From the NCBI RefSeq assembly GCF_003999975.1, contig NZ_RJAC01000004.1:248001-312000 (forward strand): a stretch of 64,000 nucleotides of DNA, read 5' to 3'. Below, one piece after another: positions 27,501 through 34,867 of this stretch. Made by a program: the position numbers and the translations under genes. How positions within the stretch are numbered: the first letter of the stretch is position 1; each line of letters opens with the position of its first letter. Origin of the DNA: Actinoplanes solisilvae (GTDB lineage Bacteria > Actinomycetota > Actinomycetes > Mycobacteriales > Micromonosporaceae). The notes below the pieces were generated by a model that was not told where the DNA came from, did no database searches, and was given only the letters and a program-made list of their open reading frames with translations.

Positions 27501-28362
27501 TCGGCCCACGCCGGTCGTCGAAGGTGGCCAGCGTCTCCTCGAAGGCGTGCGAGGGCAGGTAGGGCACCTCGACCGCCGACCAGTACGCTTCGCGGTCGGC
27601 GGTGGACATCCCGGCCGGCAACTCGGCCATCCGCTGCCGGGCGGCGAGACGCCCCGCGTCGGCGCGCCGCGGTTCGGCGTGATCGACCCGCATCGGAACG
27701 GGCAGCACGCGGATGCGCCTGCGGCCCTGTTGCGACGCGATCATCGCGGCCACCGTGGCCGCGCCGTGGATGCCCTGCTCACTGAGGGTGAAGCAGTCGA
27801 CGAGGACGTCGGCCATGTGAGCGGTGGAGATTCCCGAGACGTCGCTCCACCCCGTACGGCTGTCGATGAGGGCGTAGTCGTAGTTGGTCCGCATGTCCTC
27901 GCGGAGCGCGTCGAACAGGGAGCCGCCGCCGAGACGCTCGTAGAACTCGTCCCAGTCACGCTCGTAGACGCTGCGGGCGTAGGTCTGGTTCTCGTGGCCC
28001 GAACCGAGGAAGTCGAGCGAGCCACCGCCGGGGAAGTGCTGCCAGTCGATCGTGAAGGCGTGCCTGCTCACCCGGGCGAAATCACGGTGCCAGTTTTCGT
28101 GACGCTCGACGTCCTGCAGCGTGGCGTATTCGTAGCCGCGGACCATCTCGATCAGGCCACCCGAATCGGCGAGGGTGTCGGGGTCGATGAAGGGCCGGAA
28201 GTAACGGTGCAGGGCGGGCGACTCCAGGTCCCAGTCGGCGACCAGGACCCGTTTGCCGTTGGCGGCCAGGATCCAGGCGACGTTGGCCAGGGCCATCGAC
28301 CGCCCGGTCCCTCCCTTGTAGGAGTAGAACGTGACCACCGTGCCCTGTCTGTTGTCGACCAT
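24502..28362 (-). CDS. fxsT: FxsT-like protein: ParA/MinD-type ATPase + TIR-like + NB-ARC + TPR
   Basis: A 1286-residue multidomain protein of the FxSxx-COOH system. Domains: ParA/MinD-type domain (1-325) with deviant Walker A KGGTGRS (16-22), DWD switch and DYALIDSRTGWSD; a TIR-like module (about 335-450: VALRYAPDDRIWAEWIATVLEAAGV); NB-ARC (about 475-780) with GRDRDLLDLREKL, P-loop GMGGVGKT (507-514), Walker B RRWLVVFDNAEE, sensor VIVTSRN and winged helix; and a long TPR array (about 800-1286) with LG-x-HP-x-TL repeats. Start ATG has GGGAGGAG seven bases upstream. Function is inferred from family and domain logic; TPRs presumably bind a partner peptide or enzyme and NB-ARC switches. It is divergent from a second NB-ARC gene. 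Confidence 0.9.
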   Translation of the reverse strand: MVDNRQGTVVTFYSYKGGTGRSMALANVAWILAANGKRVLVADWDLESPALHRYFRPFIDPDTLADSGGLIEMVRGYEYATLQDVERHENWHRDFARVSRHAFTIDWQHFPGGGSLDFLGSGHENQTYARSVYERDWDEFYERLGGGSLFDALREDMRTNYDYALIDSRTGWSDVSGISTAHMADVLVDCFTLSEQGIHGAATVAAMIASQQGRRRIRVLPVPMRVDHAEPRRADAGRLAARQRMAELPAGMSTADREAYWSAVEVPYLPSHAFEETLATFDDRRGPSASMLAAYEALTRHITDGEIHRLPLMEEELRERTAARFVRLTMRAVSTVALRYAPDDRIWAEWIATVLEAAGVTVNAVVAGPDHGEPAPDGRPMAVISTSTAPAEHPAVTSGRGDTGPPMAVYVSDVRSLRGPADADSAFLVGRNEDAAVADLLRLVGRSAADIDRSRLGLRFPGRSTVLFNAPHRNVLFTGRDRDLLDLREKLQSSGNPTAPSPVALHGMGGVGKTQVAAEYAHRFRNAYDFVWWIDADPVTFIDTGLADLAGELGLTAESGISDAAQAVLNALRRANTNARRWLVVFDNAEEVGAITRLLPGGPGGHVIVTSRNAAWAEHAQMVRMDVFDRRESVVHLRGRVPALGLEDASRLADLLGDLPIAVAAAGAWLADTGAPIEAYLRHVEQFGPADLEGAWDLSLRRLEERSPAAYRLLTLCSVLAPRIALDLIYSDRMAELLSPLDPAVDDAMYRGALVQQIHRLALLKVDVGGGQIHVHRLVQHAVRQRMTAEEVEQARRQAHLVLAASRPTGEVDDPATWPRFRQIWPHLEVARASLSRVEPVRRLMIDQVRFAWLSGSYTDGRRLAEECVRSWTELIEQLAEPAERDALSRQLLHLRSLLAGIMRDRGEFGEARQLAEEVLAEQRVLLGDTHPHTLATAGELGTSLRALGRYPDALEIDKLTTATWIEAFGRDNPRTLAAMTDLATSLRLSGRVRDARDREHHLLERCELVLGPLHTQTLQVGNNYGRGLRDTGEYAKSILLLQDVLNRHRAALGDNAPRRFTTMTNLAVSERVAGRHREAAARFDMAYENLNRLLGPDGPETLMSRLSRAVCLLALNEPDVAADEMIRIERLYRAGLGPSHPHTLACLVNRSAAARVAGDPTSALRMAREAAEGLGDGLGAEHPYTLAARMNLAVFTAELGAVSEAYALIVPVVESIERVLGAAHPAAAAAAANLSLVETDIKGHDAARERDAVRRLRDALGDVHPAIETAREGRYLHRTLDPHPF

Positions 28363-28445
28363 TCCGCTCCTCCCGCAATCGGGCCAGTGTGGCCACATGC
28401 CATGACAACGACAATGGGCCACGGGGGCGTTCTTTGCCCTCCACG

Positions 28446-28466
28446 GGTACCGTCCGTAGTGGTACC
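28446..28466. promoter_or_regulatory. Paired palindromic GGTACC sites in the fxsT / NB-ARC divergent region
   Basis: Two GGTACC hexamers at 28446-28451 and 28461-28466 lie on the same face-spacing of 15 bases in the 141-base divergent region; a TGTGGCCACA palindrome occurs at 28388-28397. They are possible operator sites. No proof of function. Confidence 0.3.
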
Positions 28467-28503
28467 AGAGCCCTCCGTCGATGCCGTACGGGAGCGAATG
28501 CGC

Positions 28504-30864
28504 ATGAACTCAGCCGGACGCTGGACGATCGCCTCCGTGTTGAGTGCCGGCTTCGCCGCCGCGGCGTGGACGGTCGCGGCGTTCCAGTTCGATCTCGACA
28601 CCGAGACGGCGGCCACCGTCGCCGCCCTGGGGGCGGCCCTGATCGGCGCCCCGGCCGCCGCCTGGGCGTCCGGCGAGAAACGCGGGCCCGGCCCCGAGCC
28701 GGCCGGGGCGCGACGGCGGCCCGTCGTGCTGGGCGCTCTGCCCCGGCTCGCCGACGCCTACCAGCGGCGCGCCTTCGACGAGGCGTTCGCCGACGGGCGC
28801 GTGGTCGTCCTGACCGGACTCGGCGGCGTCGGCAAGACCCAGCTCGCGGCCGGGCACGCCGTCGAGGCGCTGGGCGGCGGCGCCGTGGACGTGCTCGTCT
28901 GGGTCGACGCGGCCGAGCGTGACTCGGTCGTGAGTGGCCTGGCCGCGGCCGCCCGCGAGCTGACCGGCGTCGTCGACAGCGACCAGCAGCGCGGCGCCGT
29001 ACGGCTGATCGAGTGGACCCGCCGATCGGCCCGCTGGCTCGTCGTGCTCGACAACGTCACCAGCCCGGACGACTTGCGGGGACTGTGGCCGAGCCCGGCG
29101 CCGAGCGGCCGGATAGTGGTTACGTCCCGCCGCCGGGACGCGGTCCTGACCGAAAACCAGAGGGTGGTGATCGACGTGGATGTGTTCACCGTCGACGAAG
29201 CGGTTTCCTACCTGCGCGCCAAACTTCCGGCCGGCATCTGCGCCGACCCGGCCGCGCTGGCCGCCGACCTCGGCAACCTGCCGCTGGCGCTGGCGCAGGC
29301 GGCCGCGTACATGAGCGATCGTGGCATCGACTGCGACACCTACCGGCGCCGGTTCGCCGACAGCCGCCGCCAGCTCACCCGGCTGTTCCCGAAGGACGCC
29401 GGCCCCTCCGACGACTACGCCTCGACGGTGACCGCCACCTGGTCGCTGTCGGTCGGGCTGGCCGACACGCTCGACCCGCTCGGGGTGGCCTCGCCGCTGC
29501 TGAACCTGCTCGCCTTCCTCGCGCCCACCGGCGTACCGCAGCCGCTGCTCACCGACCGGGCGGTGCTCGCGTACGTCTCCGCCCACCGCACCGCCGGCGA
29601 GGGCCCGGTCGACGCCGACGACGCCGGGGACGCGCTGCGCTGCCTGCACCGGCTCAGCCTGGCCACGGTGGACGAGCGCGCCGATCCCCCGCAGGTCTCG
29701 GCGCATCGGCTGCTGCAGCGCGTCGTCCGGGAGGCACTCGATCCGGCCGGCCGCCGCGAGGCCGTGCTCGCCGCCGCGGAGGCGCTGCTCGACATCTGGC
29801 CGGCCCCGGAACGGTCCATCACCTACAGCCGGGTGCTGCGAGCCAACGCGACCGCGCTCATCGGCTCGGGCGCCGACTTCCTGTGGGAGGGGTCGGCGAG
29901 CCCACTGTTCGCGCGGCTCGGGGTGAGCATCGGCTCGACCGGCGACGAGGCGGGCGCGGCTGCCCACTTCCGTGCCCTGGCCGCCGAGGCGGGACGACGG
30001 CTGGGACCCGAGCACCGCGACACGTTCCGGTTCCTGGAACGCATGATCTTCTGGCTGGGCGAGGCGGGCGACGCCGCCGCGGCCCTCGAAGCGGCGCGAG
30101 ACCTTGCGGCCCGCACGACCGCGGCGCTCGGCGACGACGACCCGCTCACCCTGGACGCCGAACTGGCCGTGGCCCGCTGGCTCGGCGAGAGCGGCGACCC
30201 GGCCGGGGCGGTCGCCGCCTACGACCGGGTCCTGCCCCGCTGCACGCGGCGGCTGGGCGCCGACCACCCCGACGTGCTGCGCGCCCGCTCGTGGCACGCC
30301 TTCATGCAGGGCGAGGCGGGCAACCACGACACCGCCGCGCGCCTGTTCGACGACCTGGTCCGCGACCGCACCCGGGTGCTGGGGGCCGATCACCGCGACA
30401 CCCTCGCCGCCCGTCACCTGTCGGCGCGGTGGCACGGGCTGGCCGGCTCCTACGATTCCGCCGCCGAGGCCGCGTCCGCCCTGGTCTCCGACGCGCTGCG
30501 CGTGCTCGGCCCGGACCATCCCGACACGCTGCACTTCCGGCACACCCTGGCCCGGTTCCGCGGCTTCGCCGGCGACCCGCGCCGGGCCGCCTCGGCCTTC
30601 GAGGGCATCCTGGCCGACCGGGTGCGTGTGCTCGGCCCGGAACACCTCTACACGCTGGCCAGCCGATACCAGCTCGCCCGCTGGCGCTATCAGGCCGGGG
30701 AACACGCGCGGGCCACCGCCGAGATGGCGGAACTGGCCGGCGAGCGGGCCCGGGTGCTCGGTCCCGCCCATCCGCTCACCCTGCAGGCCGACGGCGTGCT
30801 GCGGTTCTGGCGCGGCGAACTGGACGAGCTCCCGCCGGCGGTCACCGCCCGCTCGGACTCGTGA
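28504..30864 (+). CDS. Membrane-anchored NB-ARC/TPR protein (NLR-like)
   Basis: A 786-residue protein: two N-terminal hydrophobic helices (about 7-55, with SVLSAGFAAAAWTVAAF and AATVAALGAALIGAPAAAW), then an NB-ARC module with P-loop GLGGVGKT (105-112), Walker B ARWLVVLDNV, sensor RIVVTSRRRDAV and a winged-helix part, then a C-terminal TPR-like superhelix of about 42-residue repeats (LGPEHRDTFRFLERMIFWLGEAGDAAAALEAARDL and relatives ending near 780). Start ATG gives spacing of nine to GGGAG; an ATG two codons earlier is the alternative. It is divergent from fxsT and convergent with fxsB, so it sits between system genes. No effector domain is visible, so it may act as a sensor or regulator. 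Link to the FxSxx system is from position only. Confidence 0.85.
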   Translation: MNSAGRWTIASVLSAGFAAAAWTVAAFQFDLDTETAATVAALGAALIGAPAAAWASGEKRGPGPEPAGARRRPVVLGALPRLADAYQRRAFDEAFADGRVVVLTGLGGVGKTQLAAGHAVEALGGGAVDVLVWVDAAERDSVVSGLAAAARELTGVVDSDQQRGAVRLIEWTRRSARWLVVLDNVTSPDDLRGLWPSPAPSGRIVVTSRRRDAVLTENQRVVIDVDVFTVDEAVSYLRAKLPAGICADPAALAADLGNLPLALAQAAAYMSDRGIDCDTYRRRFADSRRQLTRLFPKDAGPSDDYASTVTATWSLSVGLADTLDPLGVASPLLNLLAFLAPTGVPQPLLTDRAVLAYVSAHRTAGEGPVDADDAGDALRCLHRLSLATVDERADPPQVSAHRLLQRVVREALDPAGRREAVLAAAEALLDIWPAPERSITYSRVLRANATALIGSGADFLWEGSASPLFARLGVSIGSTGDEAGAAAHFRALAAEAGRRLGPEHRDTFRFLERMIFWLGEAGDAAAALEAARDLAARTTAALGDDDPLTLDAELAVARWLGESGDPAGAVAAYDRVLPRCTRRLGADHPDVLRARSWHAFMQGEAGNHDTAARLFDDLVRDRTRVLGADHRDTLAARHLSARWHGLAGSYDSAAEAASALVSDALRVLGPDHPDTLHFRHTLARFRGFAGDPRRAASAFEGILADRVRVLGPEHLYTLASRYQLARWRYQAGEHARATAEMAELAGERARVLGPAHPLTLQADGVLRFWRGELDELPPAVTARSDS

Positions 30865-30871
30865 GCGGGGC

Positions 30872-33121
30872 TCAACCCCAGGCGCCGACCGTGTCGGCCA
30901 TGCGGGCGACGAAGCGGGAGCCGGCCACGGTGAGGCGGTCGCCGGTGCGCAGACCGTCGATCGCGTCGGCCGTCCAGTCGCGGTATCGGCGGTAGATCTC
31001 GCGCCGGCCGTCGCCGCGCTCGGTGCGGCGCCGCCAGATGTCGGCGATCGCGAGATGGGCGTACGCCCCCTGCAGGGCCGCCTCGACCGGGCGCGGGTCG
31101 GGCCGCCAGCCGACGTGCAGCCGGTCGCCCGCCGCGTCGTCGGGCACCAGGTCGATCAGGTCGAGGACGGCGCCGAGTTTGGTGTGCTGGAACTCGTGGA
31201 CCAGCAGCACGGCGATCGCGGCCGGGTCGGCCGTGCGGGCCAGGCCGAGGGCGCCGAACGCGTGCCGCGACGTCGAGCTGCGCAGGGTGCCGTCGGGGGC
31301 CGGGGTGAGCGGCACGATGGCGCGCAGCCCCTGCCGCAGGCCGTCGATCTGCCCGGGGGCGTCGGCGGCCAGCCTCGCCCACGCGTCGGCCAGCACGGCC
31401 GACCACCCACCGGCGTCGTCGGCGTCGAGCCGTCCGGCCGGGGTGTGCTCCATCCGGTCGCGGTAGGGGTCGGCGTCCTCGAGCAGGACGCGTACACCGC
31501 CGACCGTGACCCACCGCGCGGCGTGCCACCCGCGGGTGGTCATGCCCGCCCGCACCTCGGCCCGCCCGCCCGGCCAGCGCAGCGTGAACCCGCCCGGCCC
31601 GGCGCAGACCAGCACCTCGGCCGCCGGCGCCGCGAAGAACCCGACCGTGGGCAGGTGGATGCGCCCGTCGTGAGCGCCGACCGGGATGTCGACGCGCAGC
31701 CCGGCCCGCACGGCGACGGCGGCCGCGATCGCCGCGACCCGGTCGGGGTCGCAGCCGGCCCCGCCACCACCGTCGAGGCAGCTCACCGCCCACGACCGTA
31801 CGAACGGATGCCGCAGCACCTCGTCGAAGATCTCCGGCGCCTGCCGTTCCACCTCGGCCAGCAGCGGCCCGCCCGCGGCCGTCTCGCTCATGACCTCGCC
31901 GACCAGGGCCCGGTTGACGGCCAGTTCGGCGTCGGCCAGCAGAGCGACCGCCGCGGCGTCGCCGTAGCCGTAGCCGAGACCGTCGAAGGCGTCCGCCGGG
32001 AGTGCGCCCAGGTCACCGGCGACCGGACCGGGATGCTCGTTGATCACGGTGATGAGCTCCTTCAGGTCGTCGCAGTACACCGAGGGGTTGTCGAACCCGC
32101 GCGCCGAGCTGAACCGGTGGGCGGTGAGACCGCCGCCGCACTGGCGCACCACGTCGCAGGCACGGCAGGTGGCCGACAACGCAACCAGGCCCGAGCGGCG
32201 CCGGCGCATGGCGGGCTGCTCGGTCACCTCGTCGGCCGACGCGTCGAAGACCGTCAGCCCGGTCGCGCCGCCGCCGGGCCAGGTGGTCTTCATCGAGTCG
32301 GGCTCCTCCCACGCCCCGTCGGTCTCGATCACCACGACGTCGCCGGTGTCGAGACCGATCGTCTCGCTCTGGGTCGGCCCGCCCAGGCCGAGCGAGCGGA
32401 TCGAGTCGAACAGCCGCACCGGGACCGGGCAACCGTCGGCCAACCAGCGGTCGTGGAAGGCGCGCAGCCACGGCCCCAGCGGCGCGGGCGGTGGGTTGTC
32501 CCAGGTGGCGTGGGGCAGCAGCAGGTCGATGCGGGGCGGGCCCTGGGCCAGCAGTGCCTCGTAGACGGCGATCGGGTCGTTGGCCGCGTCCACGGTGCAC
32601 AGCAAGCCGGCCCACAGTGGACGGAAACGCGGCCGGCGCAGCAGTTCGAGGGCGCGCAGCGTCTGCGGGTGGCTGGTGGCGCCGTTGCGGTAGCGGCGGT
32701 GCCGGTCGTTCTCGGCGCGGCCGCCGTCGAGCGACACCCCGGCCCGCACCCCGAACTCGAGCAGCAACTCGCCGACGGGCTCGTCGAGGCGTACGCCGTT
32801 GGTCTGCATCCGCAGGTCGAGGTCGCAGACCGGGCCGATCGTGGCGCGCAGCTCGGTCAGGACGGCGCGCAGCCGCCGCGGGCCGAGCAGCAGCGGCTCA
32901 CCACCGTGCAGCACCACCGAGACGCGGGCCAGGTCGTGCCGCGCGGCGTGCTGGGCTATGCGGGCGGCCGCGGCCCGCACCGTCCCGGGCGCGATCATCA
33001 CGGGGCGGCCGCGCCAGGACTGGTCGGCGTGCTCGTAGATGTAGCAGTGGTCGCACGCGAGGTCGCAGCGGCTGTGCACCTTCAGCACGAAGTGGCGCAG
33101 CGGGCGCCACGGAGCTTCCAC
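30872..33121 (-). CDS. fxsB: FxsB: radical SAM/SPASM peptide maturase fused to HExxH domain
   Basis: A 749-residue modifying enzyme. Radical SAM cluster motif CDLACDHC (Cys19, Cys23, Cys26) opens the TIM barrel (HGGEPLLLG, QTNGVRLDEP, SLDGGRAEN). A SPASM/auxiliary Fe-S region follows near 320-370 (CRACDVVRQCGG and a later Cys in SVYCDDL). The C-terminal half (about 370-749) contains the HExxH motif HEFQH (642-646), as in aKG-HExxH-type peptide beta-hydroxylases fused to radical SAM partners. FxsB proteins are recognised by this architecture and by linkage to an FxSxx-COOH precursor; fused enzymes of this type have been reported to form cyclophane crosslinks and hydroxylate. GTG start four bases after the fxsA stop, so coupled. 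Convergent with the NB-ARC gene, eight bases apart. Confidence 0.93.
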   Translation of the reverse strand: MEAPWRPLRHFVLKVHSRCDLACDHCYIYEHADQSWRGRPVMIAPGTVRAAAARIAQHAARHDLARVSVVLHGGEPLLLGPRRLRAVLTELRATIGPVCDLDLRMQTNGVRLDEPVGELLLEFGVRAGVSLDGGRAENDRHRRYRNGATSHPQTLRALELLRRPRFRPLWAGLLCTVDAANDPIAVYEALLAQGPPRIDLLLPHATWDNPPPAPLGPWLRAFHDRWLADGCPVPVRLFDSIRSLGLGGPTQSETIGLDTGDVVVIETDGAWEEPDSMKTTWPGGGATGLTVFDASADEVTEQPAMRRRRSGLVALSATCRACDVVRQCGGGLTAHRFSSARGFDNPSVYCDDLKELITVINEHPGPVAGDLGALPADAFDGLGYGYGDAAAVALLADAELAVNRALVGEVMSETAAGGPLLAEVERQAPEIFDEVLRHPFVRSWAVSCLDGGGGAGCDPDRVAAIAAAVAVRAGLRVDIPVGAHDGRIHLPTVGFFAAPAAEVLVCAGPGGFTLRWPGGRAEVRAGMTTRGWHAARWVTVGGVRVLLEDADPYRDRMEHTPAGRLDADDAGGWSAVLADAWARLAADAPGQIDGLRQGLRAIVPLTPAPDGTLRSSTSRHAFGALGLARTADPAAIAVLLVHEFQHTKLGAVLDLIDLVPDDAAGDRLHVGWRPDPRPVEAALQGAYAHLAIADIWRRRTERGDGRREIYRRYRDWTADAIDGLRTGDRLTVAGSRFVARMADTVGAWG

Positions 33122-33125
33122 CCGA

Positions 33126-33296
33126 TCAGATCGCCGAGCCGAACAGCGCCGTGCCGGAGCGGTCTTCCGATCGCTCGAGCCGGACGATGCGGCGCACGAT
33201 CGTCACGGACGCGGTGCGCTCGATGCGGTCGATGGGGCTGCGGCGAGCCTCGTCGAGGGGGCGCGGGGCGGGCGTTCTCGCTGTTGTCAACGGCAC
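33126..33296 (-). CDS. fxsA: FxsA: FxSxx-COOH precursor peptide
   Basis: A 56-residue peptide ending LFGSAI-stop, giving the diagnostic F-x-S-x-x at the C terminus. The start is GTG (peptide begins VPLTTARTPA): GGAGG lies eight bases upstream, whereas the longer open frame (11 codons more) has no such site. Sequence runs as a basic leader with Pro-rich and Arg-rich parts (RRSPIDRIERTASVTIVRRIVRLERS) and the short core at the end. It is immediately upstream of fxsB (four-base gap) and has a good sigma-70-like promoter. Modification of the C-terminal Phe/Ser region by FxsB is expected from family knowledge; exact residues not deduced. Confidence 0.93.
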   Translation of the reverse strand: MPLTTARTPAPRPLDEARRSPIDRIERTASVTIVRRIVRLERSEDRSGTALFGSAI

Positions 33297-33334
33297 GGCA
33301 GTGACCTCCGGACGCCGGGTACCAGGCACCTGGA

Positions 33335-33363
33335 AGCATAGACAACACTGAAGGTCATGTCAC
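33335..33363 (-). promoter_or_regulatory. Sigma-70-like promoter of fxsA
   Basis: On the minus strand: -35 GTGACA (33363-33358), a 17-base spacer, and -10 TATGCT (33340-33335). Consensus match is 5/6 at -35 and 4/6 at -10 with ideal spacing. Transcription would start near 33328, giving about 32 bases of leader to the fxsA GTG. This supports fxsAB as its own transcript, separate from the upstream transglutaminase-like gene. Confidence 0.6.
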
Positions 33364-33389
33364 GAGCACGTACGGTGCCCGCGACGGTC

Positions 33390-34166
33390 TCAGCTCAACG
33401 GTTCCACGGCTCCCCGCCTGATGTTCAGCACCTCGTCCGGAACCGTCAGCGGCTCCTCGCCGGCCGCGATCCGGTCGAACCGGGCCACGTCGACCGGGTC
33501 GTCCGGGCCGGGCATCGGGTCCCAGACGTCCCACGGCAACGTCTCGACGCCGTCGACCGCCGCCAGGTCACGCACCACCGCGCCGGCCACGAACCACTCC
33601 CCCGACAGCTTCGACGGCGAGAACCCGAAGCTGTGCGGGTCGGCCCCCTCGGTCCGGATCCGGCGCCACGCGTCGGGCCCGGCCAGGAACCGGCCGGGCG
33701 GCACGTCCAGCGGATCGAAGTCGAGCTTCAAGTCGGCACGTTGCAGCGCGTCGATCTGCGGGTCGGCCGTCCGCCACCGGTCGCCGTCGCGCAGCTCCAC
33801 CACCCAGTGGTCGGCCCAGAAGCCGGGCTCGAAGTAGGCGGCGAACCCCGACCGGGCCCGCGCCTCGACGCCGTGCGCGCGCAGCATCGCGACCGTGACG
33901 ACGGTGAAACTGCGGCACATGGTCACCACCCGGTCGGCGGGCCGCCGGGCCTGCCCGAGCGGCCGGTCACCGGCCGCGTCGAGCAGTTCCTCCGTACGCC
34001 GCAGGTGCACGCTGGCCGGGTCACCGGGCGGCACGCCGTAGTGCGCCGCCCAGCCCTCGTGCAGCAACAGGCCCTGCACCGTGGTCACGATCGAGGCGAG
34101 GTCGCCGGGAAGCTGCTCGACGGCATCGGCATGGCGTCCGAGGCCGGTCATCATCGATGTCCGCAT
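33390..34166 (-). CDS. Transglutaminase-like (cysteine protease fold) protein
   Basis: A 258-residue transglutaminase-like protein with an intact triad: Cys84 in VVTMCRSFTVV, His120 in ADHWVVEL, Asp135 in RTADPQIDAL. N-terminal helices precede the core (EQLPGDLASIVTTVQGLLLHEGW), and the C terminus (GVETLPWDVWDPMPGPDDP...) resembles those of uncharacterised actinomycete relatives. I start at the ATG preceded by GAAGG; a longer frame to 34310 would overlap the methyltransferase and lacks support. Same strand as, and 93 bases upstream of, fxsA, so it could be a cysteine protease or crosslinking accessory, but independent function is equally possible. Confidence 0.75.
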   Translation of the reverse strand: MRTSMMTGLGRHADAVEQLPGDLASIVTTVQGLLLHEGWAAHYGVPPGDPASVHLRRTEELLDAAGDRPLGQARRPADRVVTMCRSFTVVTVAMLRAHGVEARARSGFAAYFEPGFWADHWVVELRDGDRWRTADPQIDALQRADLKLDFDPLDVPPGRFLAGPDAWRRIRTEGADPHSFGFSPSKLSGEWFVAGAVVRDLAAVDGVETLPWDVWDPMPGPDDPVDVARFDRIAAGEEPLTVPDEVLNIRRGAVEPLS

Positions 34167-34183
34167 GCCCTTCAGGATCGTGG

Positions 34184-34198
34184 CTGACACCGTGTCAG
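34184..34198. promoter_or_regulatory. Perfect palindrome CTGACAC-C-GTGTCAG
   Basis: A 7-bp perfect inverted repeat with a single central base sits between the methyltransferase stop and the transglutaminase-like start (34 bases). It may be an operator (TetR-like geometry) or a small terminator. No regulator gene is adjacent. Confidence 0.4.
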
Positions 34199-34200
34199 GG

Positions 34201-34809
34201 TCAAGAGCGCCGGCGCAGCTTGACCGTGCTGTCGACGCGGTGGTGCACGACGCCGTCGACCGACTGCTCGCGGGGATGCTCCTCGGCCAGCAGCACCTCC
34301 CAGCCGTCACCCAGCGCCAGGGAGGCGATCACCTCGGCCGGGGCGGGCAGCTCGGGGGCGTTCTCGTGCTCGGCGCGGTGCACCGGGCCGGTGTCCATGT
34401 GCCCCTCGATCAGCAGCAGGCCACCGGGCGCCACCGCGGCCACCGCCCGGCGCAGGATGCCCTCCCGGTCGAAGGCCCCCCAGAAGTGCAGAAACTGGGC
34501 ACTGACCAGGTCGAACTCACCGTCGGGGAAGTCGGAGGCCAGGTCACGCTTCTGCCAGTCGACGGTCACTCCCGCCTCGGCGGCGTGCTCCTGCGCGCGG
34601 GCGAGGGCCACTCCCGAGATGTCCACCGCGGTGACCTGCCAGCCGCGCCCGGCCAGCCAGATCGCGTCGCCGCCCTCGCCGCAGCCGAGGTCCAGGGCCC
34701 GGCCGGGCGGCACGTCGCCGACCTCGCGCACCAGCACCACGTTCGGCCGGCCGCTCCAGATGCGGGTGTTCTCGGAGTAGCGGGTGTCCCAGGCTTGTTC
34801 GTCGCTCAT
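34201..34809 (-). CDS. Class I SAM-dependent methyltransferase
   Basis: A 202-residue Rossmann-fold methyltransferase. The SAM-binding motif is RALDLGCGEGGDAIWLAGRGWQVTAVD (38-65, motif I DLGCGEG at 40-46), followed by motif II/III-like DWQKRDLAS and DLVSAQFLHFWG (post I acid region). The start ATG gives SDEQAWDTRYSENTRIWSGRPN, the usual N terminus of the ThiopurineS/TehB-like small methyltransferases (YSEN...IWSG.PN); an extended frame begins 91 codons earlier and is not credible. It is on the fxsAB strand two genes upstream. Substrate not assigned; linkage to the peptide system is not established. Confidence 0.85.
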   Translation of the reverse strand: MSDEQAWDTRYSENTRIWSGRPNVVLVREVGDVPPGRALDLGCGEGGDAIWLAGRGWQVTAVDISGVALARAQEHAAEAGVTVDWQKRDLASDFPDGEFDLVSAQFLHFWGAFDREGILRRAVAAVAPGGLLLIEGHMDTGPVHRAEHENAPELPAPAEVIASLALGDGWEVLLAEEHPREQSVDGVVHHRVDSTVKLRRRS

Positions 34810-34867
34810 GCCACCAGCCTGCGACAGCACCGCCGATGCGCCAACAAACGTTGCTGAAACAGCAAAC

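Noticed and set aside
27184-28503. Rightward extension of the NB-ARC gene to 27184
   Set aside because: Would run antisense through fxsT; the NB-ARC similarity begins only after 28504, where a ribosome site is present.
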